A stretch of DNA of 28,578 nucleotides from CAZLIC01 sp964559535 (GTDB taxonomy: Bacteria; Pseudomonadota; Alphaproteobacteria; Rhodobacterales; Rhodobacteraceae), in NCBI GenBank assembly GCA_964559535.1, contig CAZLIC010000055.1, positions 1-28,578 on the forward strand. Reading direction: 5' to 3'. The notes under the pieces were generated by a model, which was not told the origin of the DNA, made no database searches, and worked only from the letters and a program-made list of their open reading frames with translations. A program made the translations under genes and the position numbers. Positions 15,244 to 22,305 of this stretch are shown here, in pieces (the stretch's first letter is position 1; each line of letters starts with the position of its first letter).

Positions 15244-16602
15244 ATGTCCGGCCACGCCGCCCCCGAACCGATGACTTCCCGCGCCAGCGGACCGCTGCAG
15301 GGTGTGGCAGACGTGCCGGGCGACAAGTCGATCAGCCACCGCTCGCTGATTCTTGGCGCGCTGTCGGTCGGTGAAACGCGGGTGACGGGCCTGCTGGAAG
15401 GCCAGGACGTGCTGGACACCGCTGCCGCCATGCGCGCCTTCGGCGCCCAGGTCACGCGGCACGGCCCGGGCGAATGGTCGGTGCACGGCGCGGGTGTGGG
15501 CGGGTTCCGCGAACCGGACGGCGTGATCGACTGCGGCAACTCGGGCACCGGTGTGCGGCTGATCATGGGGGCGATGGCCACCTCGGCGCTGACCGCGACG
15601 TTCACCGGCGACGCCTCCTTGCGCAAACGCCCCATGGGCCGGGTGACCGACCCGCTCGCGCTGTTCGGCACACGGGCCTACGGCCGCCAGGGCGGCCGGC
15701 TGCCGATGACGGTGGTGGGCGCGGCCAACCCATTGCCGGTGCGCTATGCCCTGCCGGTGGCCAGCGCGCAGGTGAAATCGGCCATCCTGCTGGCGGGCCT
15801 CAATGCGCCGGGCGAAACCGTGGTGATCGAACGTGAACCCACCCGCGACCATTCCGAACGCATGCTGACCGGATTCGGCGCGCAGCTGCATGTCGAGAAG
15901 ACCGCCGAGGGCCATGTCATCACCCTGCAGGGCCGCCCCGAGCTGCGGCCGCAGGCCGTGGCGGTTCCGCGCGACCCCTCCAGCGCCGCTTTTCCCGTCT
16001 GCGCCGCACTGGTGGTGCCGGGGTCCGACATCCGCGTGCCGGGCGTCAGCCAGAACCTCACGCGCAATGGCCTCTACCGCACGTTGGTCGAGATGGGTGC
16101 CGACATCGCCTTCGAAAACCCCCGCGAAGAGGGTGGCGAGCCGGTGGCCGACCTGCGCGTCCGCTTTACCGGGGCGTTGAAGGGCATCGAGGTGCCGCCC
16201 GACCGCGCGCCCTCAATGATCGACGAATACCCGATCCTGTCGGTGGTCGCGGCCTTTGCCAGCGGCACCACGGTGATGCGCGGCGTCCGCGAACTGCGCG
16301 TCAAGGAAAGCGACCGCATCGCCGCCATGGCCACGGGCCTGCGCGCCAACGGCGTAACGGTCGAGGATGACGAGGATACGATGACGGTGCATGGCCTGGG
16401 CGCCGACGGCGTGCCGGGCGGCGCCACCTGCGCCACGCACCTGGACCACCGCATCGCCATGAGCTTCCTCGTCATGGGCCTTGCCGCGCGCAAGCCGGTC
16501 ACGGTTGATGACGCCAGCCCCATCGCCACCTCGTTCCCGGCCTTCGGCCCTCTGATGCAGGGTCTGGGCGCCACCATCGCGCGGCCCAATCGCGTTCCAT
16601 GA
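15244..16602 (+). CDS. aroA: 3-phosphoshikimate 1-carboxyvinyltransferase (EPSP synthase), class II type
   Basis: A 452-residue enzyme of the shikimate pathway that joins shikimate-3-phosphate and PEP. Landmarks are GDKSISHR (26-33, with catalytic Lys28), GNSGTGVRL (98-106), ASLRKRPMGRV, RDHSERML, DRAPSMIDEYPIL and LRVKESDR. Overall wording (ITGLLEGxDV-like start, SAQVKSAILLAGLN, THLDHRIAMSFLVMGL) follows the class II group typified by the Agrobacterium CP4 enzyme, not E. coli AroA. At the position of CP4 Ala100 this protein has Gly101. AAAGGGAAA upstream supports the ATG at 15244. In many relatives aroA is followed by cmk-rpsA; here an ABC ATPase gene follows. Confidence 0.96.
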   Translation: MSGHAAPEPMTSRASGPLQGVADVPGDKSISHRSLILGALSVGETRVTGLLEGQDVLDTAAAMRAFGAQVTRHGPGEWSVHGAGVGGFREPDGVIDCGNSGTGVRLIMGAMATSALTATFTGDASLRKRPMGRVTDPLALFGTRAYGRQGGRLPMTVVGAANPLPVRYALPVASAQVKSAILLAGLNAPGETVVIEREPTRDHSERMLTGFGAQLHVEKTAEGHVITLQGRPELRPQAVAVPRDPSSAAFPVCAALVVPGSDIRVPGVSQNLTRNGLYRTLVEMGADIAFENPREEGGEPVADLRVRFTGALKGIEVPPDRAPSMIDEYPILSVVAAFASGTTVMRGVRELRVKESDRIAAMATGLRANGVTVEDDEDTMTVHGLGADGVPGGATCATHLDHRIAMSFLVMGLAARKPVTVDDASPIATSFPAFGPLMQGLGATIARPNRVP

Positions 16603-16638
16603 CATTTGCATGAAATTATTGCGAAATCCTGCCCTGCA

Positions 16639-16652
16639 TTGATCTGGATCGG
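16639..16652 (+). promoter_or_regulatory. FNR/FnrL-like half-matched site
   Basis: TTGATCTGGATCGG has a full left half (TTGAT), a 4-base spacer and ATC of the right half of the TTGAT-N4-ATCAA consensus, 8 of 10 defined bases. It lies 55 bases before the ABC ATPase ATG. I do not see a good -10 box placed as activation from this site would need, so a chance match is possible. Confidence 0.3.
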
Positions 16653-16706
16653 GGCCGACCTGCACCACGTCGGCGACCCTTCTGCCAGGACAAGGGGAGG
16701 TTATCG

Positions 16707-17510
16707 ATGATTCCTGCGCAAGCCCGGCCCGCGCGTGACCTGCGGGGTGTCCCGCCGCTGATCACGGTGCGCGACCTGTCGCTGTGGTACGGCGAACGGC
16801 AGGCACTGGCCGAGGTCAGCTTCGACCTGTGGAAGGGGGAAATCCTGGCCTTCATGGGGCCGTCGGGCTGCGGCAAGACCACGGCGCTGAAGTGCCTGAA
16901 CCGCATGCACGACGACACGCGGGGGGTCCGGATCGAGGGCTCCGTGCTTCTCGACGGGCAGGATATCCACGCCCCCGACATCGACCCCCCGGTGCTGCGC
17001 CGCCGCTTCGGCTGGGTGGCGCAGAAGCCCAACCCGTTCCCGGTCAGCGTCTGGGAAAACGTCGCCACGGGGCCGCGCATGCACGGGCTCTTCCCGCACC
17101 CGGCCGAGCTTGAGGCGCATGTGCAAACCTGCCTGCAACGTGCCGGTCTCTGGGACGAGGTGAAGGATGACCTGCACCGTCTGGAGGGCACCGATCTGTC
17201 GGGCGGCCAGCAACAGCGGCTGTGCATCGCGCGGGCGCTTTCCACCCTGCCGGACGTGCTTCTGATGGACGAACCCACCGGGTCGATCGACCCGGTGGCC
17301 ACGGCGCGCGTGGAGAACCTGCTGGCCGACCTGAAGGCGGACCACGCCATCGTCATCGTCACGCATTCGCTGGCGCAGGCCGGGCGCATCGCCGACCGGG
17401 TGGCGTACTTCCATCTCGGCCAACTGCTGGAATCCGGTCTCACGGGGGCCGTTTTCACCAACCCGCAAACGCCGCAGGCGCGGGCGTTCCTGGAAGGGCG
17501 GCTGGGCTGA
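16707..17510 (+). CDS. PstB-like phosphate ABC transporter ATP-binding protein (orphan)
   Basis: A 267-residue ABC ATPase with Walker A GPSGCGKT (51-58), Q-loop Q106, signature LSGGQQQR (164-171), Walker B VLLMDEP (184-190) and switch His220. PstB-like traits are LKCLNRMHD after Walker A, the VAQKPNPFPVSVWENVATGPR stretch and the TGSIDP D-loop. Typical PstB is about 250-260 residues. No pstS, pstC, pstA or phoU lies beside it, so the transported substrate is open; a PstB relative serving another importer is possible. The ATG at 16707 has AGGGGAGG 6 bases upstream. The leader contains an FnrL-like sequence. Confidence 0.85.
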   Translation: MIPAQARPARDLRGVPPLITVRDLSLWYGERQALAEVSFDLWKGEILAFMGPSGCGKTTALKCLNRMHDDTRGVRIEGSVLLDGQDIHAPDIDPPVLRRRFGWVAQKPNPFPVSVWENVATGPRMHGLFPHPAELEAHVQTCLQRAGLWDEVKDDLHRLEGTDLSGGQQQRLCIARALSTLPDVLLMDEPTGSIDPVATARVENLLADLKADHAIVIVTHSLAQAGRIADRVAYFHLGQLLESGLTGAVFTNPQTPQARAFLEGRLG

Positions 17511-17522
17511 CCGGCTTTCTGC

Positions 17523-17575
17523 CGTCTCACCTTGCCCAAATTCCCTCGGGGGGCACGGGGGGCAGACAGCCCCCG
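17523..17575 (-). repeat. Dispersed GC-rich hairpin repeat, copy 2
   Basis: Read on the minus strand this is a G5/C6 hairpin, then GTGCCCCCCGAGGGAATTTG and GGCAAGGTGAGAC. Its 15-base core at 17527-17541 is identical to 66-80 of copy 1. It sits 13 bases after the ABC ATPase stop, in the convergent gap before the adenosine kinase gene. Confidence 0.55.
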
Positions 17576-17617
17576 CCCCGCCTCCGGCGACCGGCCAGGA
17601 AACTGCCCCGCGGCAGC

Positions 17618-17663
17618 GGCGGCGGGCGAGTGGCCCCCCTTCGGGGCCGCACCGCCCGCCGCC
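17618..17663. terminator. Nested inverted repeat, possible bidirectional terminator
   Basis: A perfect 11-bp GC stem (17618-17628 with 17653-17663) encloses an inner GGCCCC/GGGGCC stem (17632-17637 with 17643-17648). It lies 7 bases beyond the adenosine kinase stop and between convergent genes, which suits a terminator. Neither side has a T tract, so it may instead only protect mRNA 3' ends. Confidence 0.5.
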
Positions 17664-17670
17664 ACCTGCG

Positions 17671-18654
17671 TTACAGAAGCGCTTCCTTGCGCAACAGCAC
17701 GCGCAGGTCGGTCAGCGGCCGGGCGCCGAAGTGGCTGATCACTTCCGCCGCCGCCACGCAGCCCATGCGTCCGCACACCTCCAGCGGCCGCCCGGTGGCC
17801 AGCCCGAACAGGAACCCCGCGGCAAACTGGTCGCCCGCGCCCGTGGCATCCACCGGCACCACCCGGCGCACCGGCACCACCGCCTGATCGCGGCCCCGCA
17901 CCACGATCACGTCATGCCCCGACCGGGTGCAGACCAGGCACCCGGTCTCGGCGGCCGCCAGTTCCAGTGCCGCAGACAGGTCGGTCTGGTACAGGCTTTC
18001 CCATTCGTGCTCGTTGCCGATCACGTAGTCCAGTTCGCGCACCAGCCGCCGAAAATCCCCGCGGTGCCGGTCCACGCAGAACGGGTCCGACAGCGCAATC
18101 CCCGCCCGCCCGCCGTTTTCGCGGCACAGCCGCGCGGCGCGTTCGAAGGCCTGCTTGCCCTTGGGCTTGTCGTACAGGTACCCCTCCAGGAACAGGATTT
18201 CGGCTTGCCCGGCCACACTGTCCGACACATCCTCGGGGCCGAGTTCCGACGAGATGCCAAGGTAGGTGTTCATCGACCGCTCGCCGTCGGGCGACACGAA
18301 GATCATGCTGCGCGACGTGGGCAATTCGCCCCCGGGCACCGGGGCGTTCACGAAGTCGGTTCCCTCGGTGGCCATGGTCTGCGCATAGAACCGCCCCAGC
18401 GCATCGTCATGCACCCGCCCGATGAAGGCCGTGCTCAGCCCCAGGTTCCCGATCCCGGCCAGCGTGTTGGCCACCGACCCGCCGGGCGCCTGCCGACGGT
18501 CCTTCATCGCGGCATACAGAAGCTCGCCGCGCTCGCGCTCGACCAGCTGCATGATGCCCTTGGTGATGCCCATGAGCTCAAGGAAGCTGTCGTCGGCTTC
18601 GGCAAACACGTCGACGATGGCGTTGCCGATGCCGACAACCTGATAGGGTTTCAT
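17671..18654 (-). CDS. Adenosine kinase / PfkB-family sugar kinase
   Basis: A 327-residue ribokinase-fold kinase. The N-terminal glycine motif GGSVANTLAGIGNLG (58-72) and the C-terminal PfkB signature DATGAGDQFAAGFLFG (269-284, catalytic base Asp275) are intact. The overall pattern (YQVVGIGNAIVDVF, PTSRSMIFVSPDGERSMNTYLG, LEGYLYD, NEHEWESLY) is that of bacterial proteins annotated as adenosine kinase, which would salvage adenosine to AMP. Sugar specificity cannot be proved from sequence alone. It starts with the ATG that overlaps the nth stop (ATGA), so it is translationally coupled to nth. That makes the second gene of a nth-kinase operon. Confidence 0.85.
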   Translation of the reverse strand: MKPYQVVGIGNAIVDVFAEADDSFLELMGITKGIMQLVERERGELLYAAMKDRRQAPGGSVANTLAGIGNLGLSTAFIGRVHDDALGRFYAQTMATEGTDFVNAPVPGGELPTSRSMIFVSPDGERSMNTYLGISSELGPEDVSDSVAGQAEILFLEGYLYDKPKGKQAFERAARLCRENGGRAGIALSDPFCVDRHRGDFRRLVRELDYVIGNEHEWESLYQTDLSAALELAAAETGCLVCTRSGHDVIVVRGRDQAVVPVRRVVPVDATGAGDQFAAGFLFGLATGRPLEVCGRMGCVAAAEVISHFGARPLTDLRVLLRKEALL

Positions 18655-19295
18655 GCGGTTTTCTCCGGGAAGGCGCAAAGGTCGGCAATCAGGCAGTCCG
18701 CGCAGCGCGGTTTGCGGGCCAGGCAGATGTAGCGGCCGTGCAGGATCAGCCAGTGATGCGAATGGGGCAGGAACTCGGCCGGTACGTTGTCCTCGATGGC
18801 ACGCTCGACCGCAGCCTCGTCGCGGCCCGGGGCAATGCCGGTGCGGTTGCCCACGCGGAACACATGCGTGTCCACAGCCTGCGCCGGCAGGCCGAACCAC
18901 ATCTGCAACACCACGTTCGCGGTCTTGCGACCCACTCCCGGCAGGCTGGTCAGCGCCGCGCGCGACGACGGCACTTCGCCGCCGAACCGCTCGATCAGCA
19001 ACTGGCTCAGCCGGATCACGTTCTTCGCCTTGTTGCGGTAAAGGCCGATGGTCCTGATGTAGGGGAGCAGCCCCTCTTCCCCCAGCGCCGCCATCTTCCC
19101 GGGCGTGTCCGCCACGGCAAACAGCGCGCGGGTGGCGGCATTCACCGACTTGTCGGTCGCCTGCGCCGACAGCGCCACCGCCACCAGCAGGGTGAACGCG
19201 TTCAGATGTTCCAGCTCGCCCTTCGGTTCGGCATTTGCCGCGCGAAAGCGGGTGAAAATCTCGCGGACGGCGTGATAGGGCAGTTGCGGCGTCAT
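18651..19295 (-). CDS. nth: Endonuclease III
   Basis: A 214-residue DNA glycosylase/AP lyase that removes oxidised pyrimidines in base-excision repair. The helix-hairpin-helix LPGVGRKTANVV (118-129) carries the catalytic Lys124, and Asp142 lies in AVDTHVFRV. The 4Fe-4S cluster ligands C191-x6-C198-x2-C201-x5-C207 are complete. The start at 19295 gives the family length; the frame runs on upstream into the palindromic repeat but that part is not protein-like. The ribosome-binding site is poor. A small CTTGCC/GGCAAG hairpin lies at 19317-19331 in its leader. It is divergent from the ada-like repair gene. Confidence 0.95.
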   Translation of the reverse strand: MTPQLPYHAVREIFTRFRAANAEPKGELEHLNAFTLLVAVALSAQATDKSVNAATRALFAVADTPGKMAALGEEGLLPYIRTIGLYRNKAKNVIRLSQLLIERFGGEVPSSRAALTSLPGVGRKTANVVLQMWFGLPAQAVDTHVFRVGNRTGIAPGRDEAAVERAIEDNVPAEFLPHSHHWLILHGRYICLARKPRCADCLIADLCAFPEKTA

Positions 19296-19381
19296 GTGTC
19301 TGCTATGGCCGATGCTCTTGCCTGCGGCAAGTCCGCGGAAGCCGCAGCAATCGGGTCGCGGGGGCGGGGCGGCCCGCGTAT

Positions 19382-19439
19382 GTAGGGTGGGCAATCTGCC
19401 CACGCTGTGCAGCAAAGGTGGGCAGATTGCCCACCCTAC
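19382..19439. repeat. REP-like double palindrome
   Basis: Two perfectly complementary 22-base arms (19382-19403 and 19418-19439) flank a 14-base spacer. Each arm begins or ends with GTAGGGTGGGCA or its complement and contains its own smaller palindrome (GTGGGCA, 3 bases, TGCCCAC). It can therefore fold as one long or two short hairpins. This is the architecture of paired REP elements (BIME-like). It lies between the divergent nth and ada-like genes, and ends next to the GAGG (19440-19443) that serves the ada-like start. Confidence 0.85.
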
Positions 19440-19449
19440 GAGGCCCGCC

Positions 19450-20286
19450 ATGACCGACCCAAGCCACACCTACCACTACAACGTCATCGCCCGCGCCCTG
19501 CGCGAGATCGACGCGGGCGGGCCGTCTCTTACGCTGGACGGGCTGGCCGAGCGCATGGGGATGAGCCCTGCGCATTTCCAGCGCACCTTCTCGCAATGGG
19601 TGGGCGTCAGCCCCAAGCGCTACCAGCAATACCTCACGCTGGACCACGCCCGCACCCTGCTGGCCGACCGGTTCACCGTGCTGGACACCGCCTTGGCCAC
19701 AGGCCTGTCGGGCACCGGGCGGCTGCACGACCTGTTCCTGCGCTGGGAGGCGATGTCGCCCGGCGATTATGCCAAGGGCGGCGAGGGGCTGGAAATCCGC
19801 TGGGGCTGGTTTGACACCCCCTTCGGCCCGGCGCTGGTGATGGGCACCGACAAGGGCATCTGCGGCATCGGCTTCGCCGCCGAAACCGGGGCAGAGGCAA
19901 CGATGACCGACCTTCTGGCGCGCTGGCCCCGTGCGCATTTCACCGAGGACCCCATGGCCCTGCGCCCTTGGGCCGATGCGGCGTTCGGCGCCACTGGCGA
20001 GGCACATCTGTATCTGATCGGCGCGCCCTTCCAGATCAAGGTGTGGGAGGCGCTGATGACCGTTCCCACCGGCCATGTCACCACCTACAGCGAGATTGCG
20101 GGGGCCATCGGGCGGCCTGCAGCCGTGCGGGCGGTGGGTACGGCGGTGGGCCGCAACCCGGTGTCGTTCCTGATCCCTTGCCACCGCGCGCTGCGCCGCG
20201 ATGGCGGTCTGGGCGGCTATCACTGGGGACTGCCGGTGAAGCGCGCGATCCTGGCCTGGGAGGCCGCGCGCACCGAGGCCGCCTAG
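19450..20286 (+). CDS. Ada-like AraC/O6-methylguanine-DNA methyltransferase
   Basis: A 278-residue two-domain protein. Residues about 5-105 are an AraC-type helix-turn-helix (LTLDGLAERMGMSPAHFQRTF, GVSPKRYQQYL). Residues about 115-270 are an alkyltransferase domain with YSEIAGAIGRPAAVRAVG and the active-site PCHR, acceptor Cys244. It repairs O6-alkylguanine by irreversible self-methylation and probably also binds DNA as a regulator. The N-terminal zinc domain of E. coli Ada, which senses methylphosphotriesters, is missing, so Ada-style activation by methylation is not expected. GAGG (19440-19443) lies 6 bases before the ATG and directly touches the palindromic repeat. Confidence 0.93.
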   Translation: MTDPSHTYHYNVIARALREIDAGGPSLTLDGLAERMGMSPAHFQRTFSQWVGVSPKRYQQYLTLDHARTLLADRFTVLDTALATGLSGTGRLHDLFLRWEAMSPGDYAKGGEGLEIRWGWFDTPFGPALVMGTDKGICGIGFAAETGAEATMTDLLARWPRAHFTEDPMALRPWADAAFGATGEAHLYLIGAPFQIKVWEALMTVPTGHVTTYSEIAGAIGRPAAVRAVGTAVGRNPVSFLIPCHRALRRDGGLGGYHWGLPVKRAILAWEAARTEAA

Positions 20287-20320
20287 GCTGGGCCGGAATC
20301 CGCCGATACGGCGGCGGCAG

Positions 20321-20350
20321 TTGGCTGTTCGGCAAAGGCGCTGCTATGCT
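20321..20350 (+). promoter_or_regulatory. Probable extended -10 promoter of the OmpA-type lipoprotein gene
   Basis: TTGGCT (20321-20326) and TATGCT (20345-20350) are 18 bases apart, and the -10 box is preceded by TGC, an extended -10. Each box matches 4 of 6 consensus bases. This lies 55 bases before the chosen start. Confidence 0.45.
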
Positions 20351-20405
20351 GCATGTCAGACCGGCAAAGCCCGGTGGACGAGCACGAAACATGAGGCATA
20401 GCAAG

Positions 20406-21062
20406 ATGACGTTCAGAACACCTGTCCTGGTGGGCTGCGCCGCGGCGTTGGCGCTGACGGCCTGCGATCCCTATCCGCAAGGCAACCCCGACAACACCCG
20501 CGCCCGCACCGGTGCGGCCACCGGCGCCGTGATCGGCGCCGTGCTGGGCGCCTCGGCCAACGGCAGCGGGCGAAACGATGCCCGCGATGCCCTGATCGGC
20601 GCCGCGGCCGGGGCCATCATCGGCGGCGGCATCGGCGCCACGCTGGACGCCCAGGCGCGCGAGTTGCAGGGCGCGGTCAGCGGCAACGTGCAGATCGTGA
20701 ACGAAGGCAACCAGTTGCGGGTGATCATGCCGCAGGACATCCTGTTCGCGGTCGACAGCGCCGCGCTGCAACCCGCCCTGGTGAATGACCTGCGCGCCGT
20801 GGCCTCCAGCCTGCAGCGCTATCCGGATTCGACCGTGGTGGTCGAAGGCCATACCGACAACACGGGCGCCGCCGCCTATAACCAGGACCTGTCGCAGCGC
20901 CGTGCATCGGCCGTGACCAGCACGCTGATCGGTTATGGCGTGCCCGCAGGCCGTGTGGTGGCCGTGGGCCGGGGCGAGGATGCGCCGGTGGCGTCGAACC
21001 TGACGCCCGAAGGACGGCAGCAGAACCGCCGGGTCGAGATCATCATTCGCCCCACACGCTGA
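20406..21062 (+). CDS. OmpA-family lipoprotein with glycine-zipper segment
   Basis: A 218-residue predicted lipoprotein with signal MTFRTPVLVGCAAALALTAC and lipidation at C20. Residues 35-82 hold a glycine-zipper region in two blocks (GAATGAVIGAVLGAS, then LIGAAAGAIIGGGIGATL). From about residue 105 there is an OmpA C-terminal domain (ILFAVDSAALQP, VVEGHTDNTGAAAYN, LSQRRASAV, QQNRRVEI), expected to bind peptidoglycan. This is the E. coli YiaD-like arrangement. The residue after C20 is Asp, which in E. coli would favour inner-membrane retention. The ATG at 20406 has GAGG 9 bases upstream; the ATG at 20391 would add five residues. Confidence 0.9.
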   Translation: MTFRTPVLVGCAAALALTACDPYPQGNPDNTRARTGAATGAVIGAVLGASANGSGRNDARDALIGAAAGAIIGGGIGATLDAQARELQGAVSGNVQIVNEGNQLRVIMPQDILFAVDSAALQPALVNDLRAVASSLQRYPDSTVVVEGHTDNTGAAAYNQDLSQRRASAVTSTLIGYGVPAGRVVAVGRGEDAPVASNLTPEGRQQNRRVEIIIRPTR

Positions 21063-21080
21063 CGCGGCAATGTGCGAAAT

Positions 21081-21114
21081 GCAAAAGGCCCGGTCGCCAG
21101 ACCGGGCCTTTTGC
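21081..21114. terminator. Bidirectional Rho-independent terminator
   Basis: A perfect 15-bp stem (21081-21095 with 21100-21114) with a 4-base loop. The arms carry AAAA and TTTT near their bases, so both strands have a hairpin plus T run. It sits between the convergent OmpA-type lipoprotein gene and the end of the atp operon. Confidence 0.92.
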
Positions 21115-21131
21115 CTGACGCAATGTCCGGT

Positions 21132-21686
21132 TCAGTGCAGCCGCCTGCCCACCTCGGCAATCGCCGCGTCAATCTGCGCCGTCGCCTTCTCGGCGCTGCC
21201 CTGCCGGGCCAGAATGTCGGCCGCAGCCGCCACGGCCACCTGCACAGCCCGCTCGCGCACTTCGCGCACGGCGGCCTTTTCAGCCGAGGTGATGCGGTCC
21301 TCGGCGGCAATCAGGCGGCGGGCGATCGAGCGTTTCAGCTCTTCCTTGGCCTCTTCCGCAGCCCGCATGGCTTCGTCGCGTGCGTTGGCGACAATGCGGT
21401 CGGCCTGCTCCTGCACGTCCTTCTTCTTGCGTTCATAGCTGGCCAGCAGTGTCTTGGCCTCTTCCCGCAGCGCGCGCGCCTCGTCCAGCTCGGACTTGAT
21501 CTGCGTGGCGCGGGCGTCCAGCATGCCGGTCAACTTGCCCGGCACACCCGCCCTGATCAGGATGCCGACGAAGATCAGGAACGACACCAGCACGATGAAG
21601 TTGGTGTTTGACAGCGAGATGAACGGTCCGCTGGCGGCAAATGCGGGGGCGGCCAGCAGGGCAGCCGGAATTGCGATGCGCAGCAT
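21132..21686 (-). CDS. atpF: ATP synthase F0 subunit b
   Basis: A 184-residue peripheral-stalk subunit of the F0F1 ATP synthase. The N-terminus is hydrophobic and signal-like (MLRIAIPAALLAAPAFA). One membrane helix follows (about 29-46, TNFIVLVSFLIFVGILI), then a long charged coiled coil rich in Ala, Glu, Lys and Arg to the end. That is the typical form in this order, with b and b' forming a heterodimeric stalk. It is the last gene of the atpI-B-E-F'-F operon, 4 bases after the b' stop, and ends just before the bidirectional terminator. Confidence 0.93.
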   Translation of the reverse strand: MLRIAIPAALLAAPAFAASGPFISLSNTNFIVLVSFLIFVGILIRAGVPGKLTGMLDARATQIKSELDEARALREEAKTLLASYERKKKDVQEQADRIVANARDEAMRAAEEAKEELKRSIARRLIAAEDRITSAEKAAVREVRERAVQVAVAAAADILARQGSAEKATAQIDAAIAEVGRRLH

Positions 21687-21690
21687 GGCC

Positions 21691-22242
21691 TTACCCCTTC
21701 ATCTTTGCGCTGACGGCCTCGGCCACGCCATCGGGCACGCCGCCCAGCGCCGCCACCAGTTCGGCCGCCACGTCGCGCGCCACTTCGCTCACGCTGTCCA
21801 GCGCACCGGCCTTGATCTCGCCGATCCGCGTCTCGGATGCCGTGGTCTTTTCGGCAATCTGCGCGTCGGCCTTGGCCGTTGCGGCATCAAGGTCGGCCTG
21901 GATGTCGGCCCGCGCCTTGGCCACGATCTTGGCCGCCTCGCTGCGGGCATTTGCCAGCGCGTCGTTGTAGGCCTTTTCGGCCTCCACCGCCTTGGCCTTC
22001 AGCTCTTCCGCCGCGGTCAGGTCGTTGATGATCGTGCCCTTCCGCTCGGCCAGAACGGCCGCGATGCGGGGCAGGCCCACACGGGTCAGGATCAGGTAGA
22101 TCGCCACCAGCGACACGGCCAACCAGAAAATCTGGTTCGGCCAGGTCGAGAAGTCCAGCTGCGGCATTCCGACGGAATTCGCGGCCTCGGCCGCGCCTTG
22201 CGCAGCGCCTTCTCCGGCGGTTTCGGTGCCTTCGGTCGCCAT
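21691..22242 (-). CDS. atpF': ATP synthase F0 subunit b'
   Basis: A 183-residue second b-type subunit. After an Ala/Glu/Gly-rich N-terminus comes the family motif MPQLDFSTWPNQIFWLAVS (26-44) leading into one membrane helix, then a long coiled coil. This motif marks b' (AtpG in some naming schemes) in phototrophic and alphaproteobacterial ATP synthases. A good ribosome-binding site (AAGGAGA) precedes the ATG on this strand. It is separated from atpE by 63 bases that contain a stable hairpin. Confidence 0.93.
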   Translation of the reverse strand: MATEGTETAGEGAAQGAAEAANSVGMPQLDFSTWPNQIFWLAVSLVAIYLILTRVGLPRIAAVLAERKGTIINDLTAAEELKAKAVEAEKAYNDALANARSEAAKIVAKARADIQADLDAATAKADAQIAEKTTASETRIGEIKAGALDSVSEVARDVAAELVAALGGVPDGVAEAVSAKMKG

Positions 22243-22263
22243 CTTGGTCTCCTTGCGTCAACA

Positions 22264-22287
22264 GGGCCGGGGGTCACACCCCGGCCC
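22264..22287 (-). promoter_or_regulatory. Hairpin between atpE and atpF'
   Basis: A perfect 9-bp GC stem (22264-22272 with 22279-22287) with a 6-base loop lies 19 bases after the atpE stop. No T run follows, so full termination is unlikely. It may stabilise the upstream atpE transcript or cause partial attenuation, fitting the higher need for subunit c. Confidence 0.55.
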
Positions 22288-22305
22288 CTTGTGTCGGCGA
22301 AAGGA

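Noticed and set aside
16606..16634. TTGCAT as a -35 box for the ABC ATPase gene
   Set aside because: No acceptable -10 at 16-18 bases, and it does not fit activation from the FnrL-like site.
19294..19449. Upstream extension of the ada-like reading frame
   Set aside because: The extra 52 codons read through the palindromic repeat and antisense of the nth leader; the ATG at 19450 has its own GAGG.
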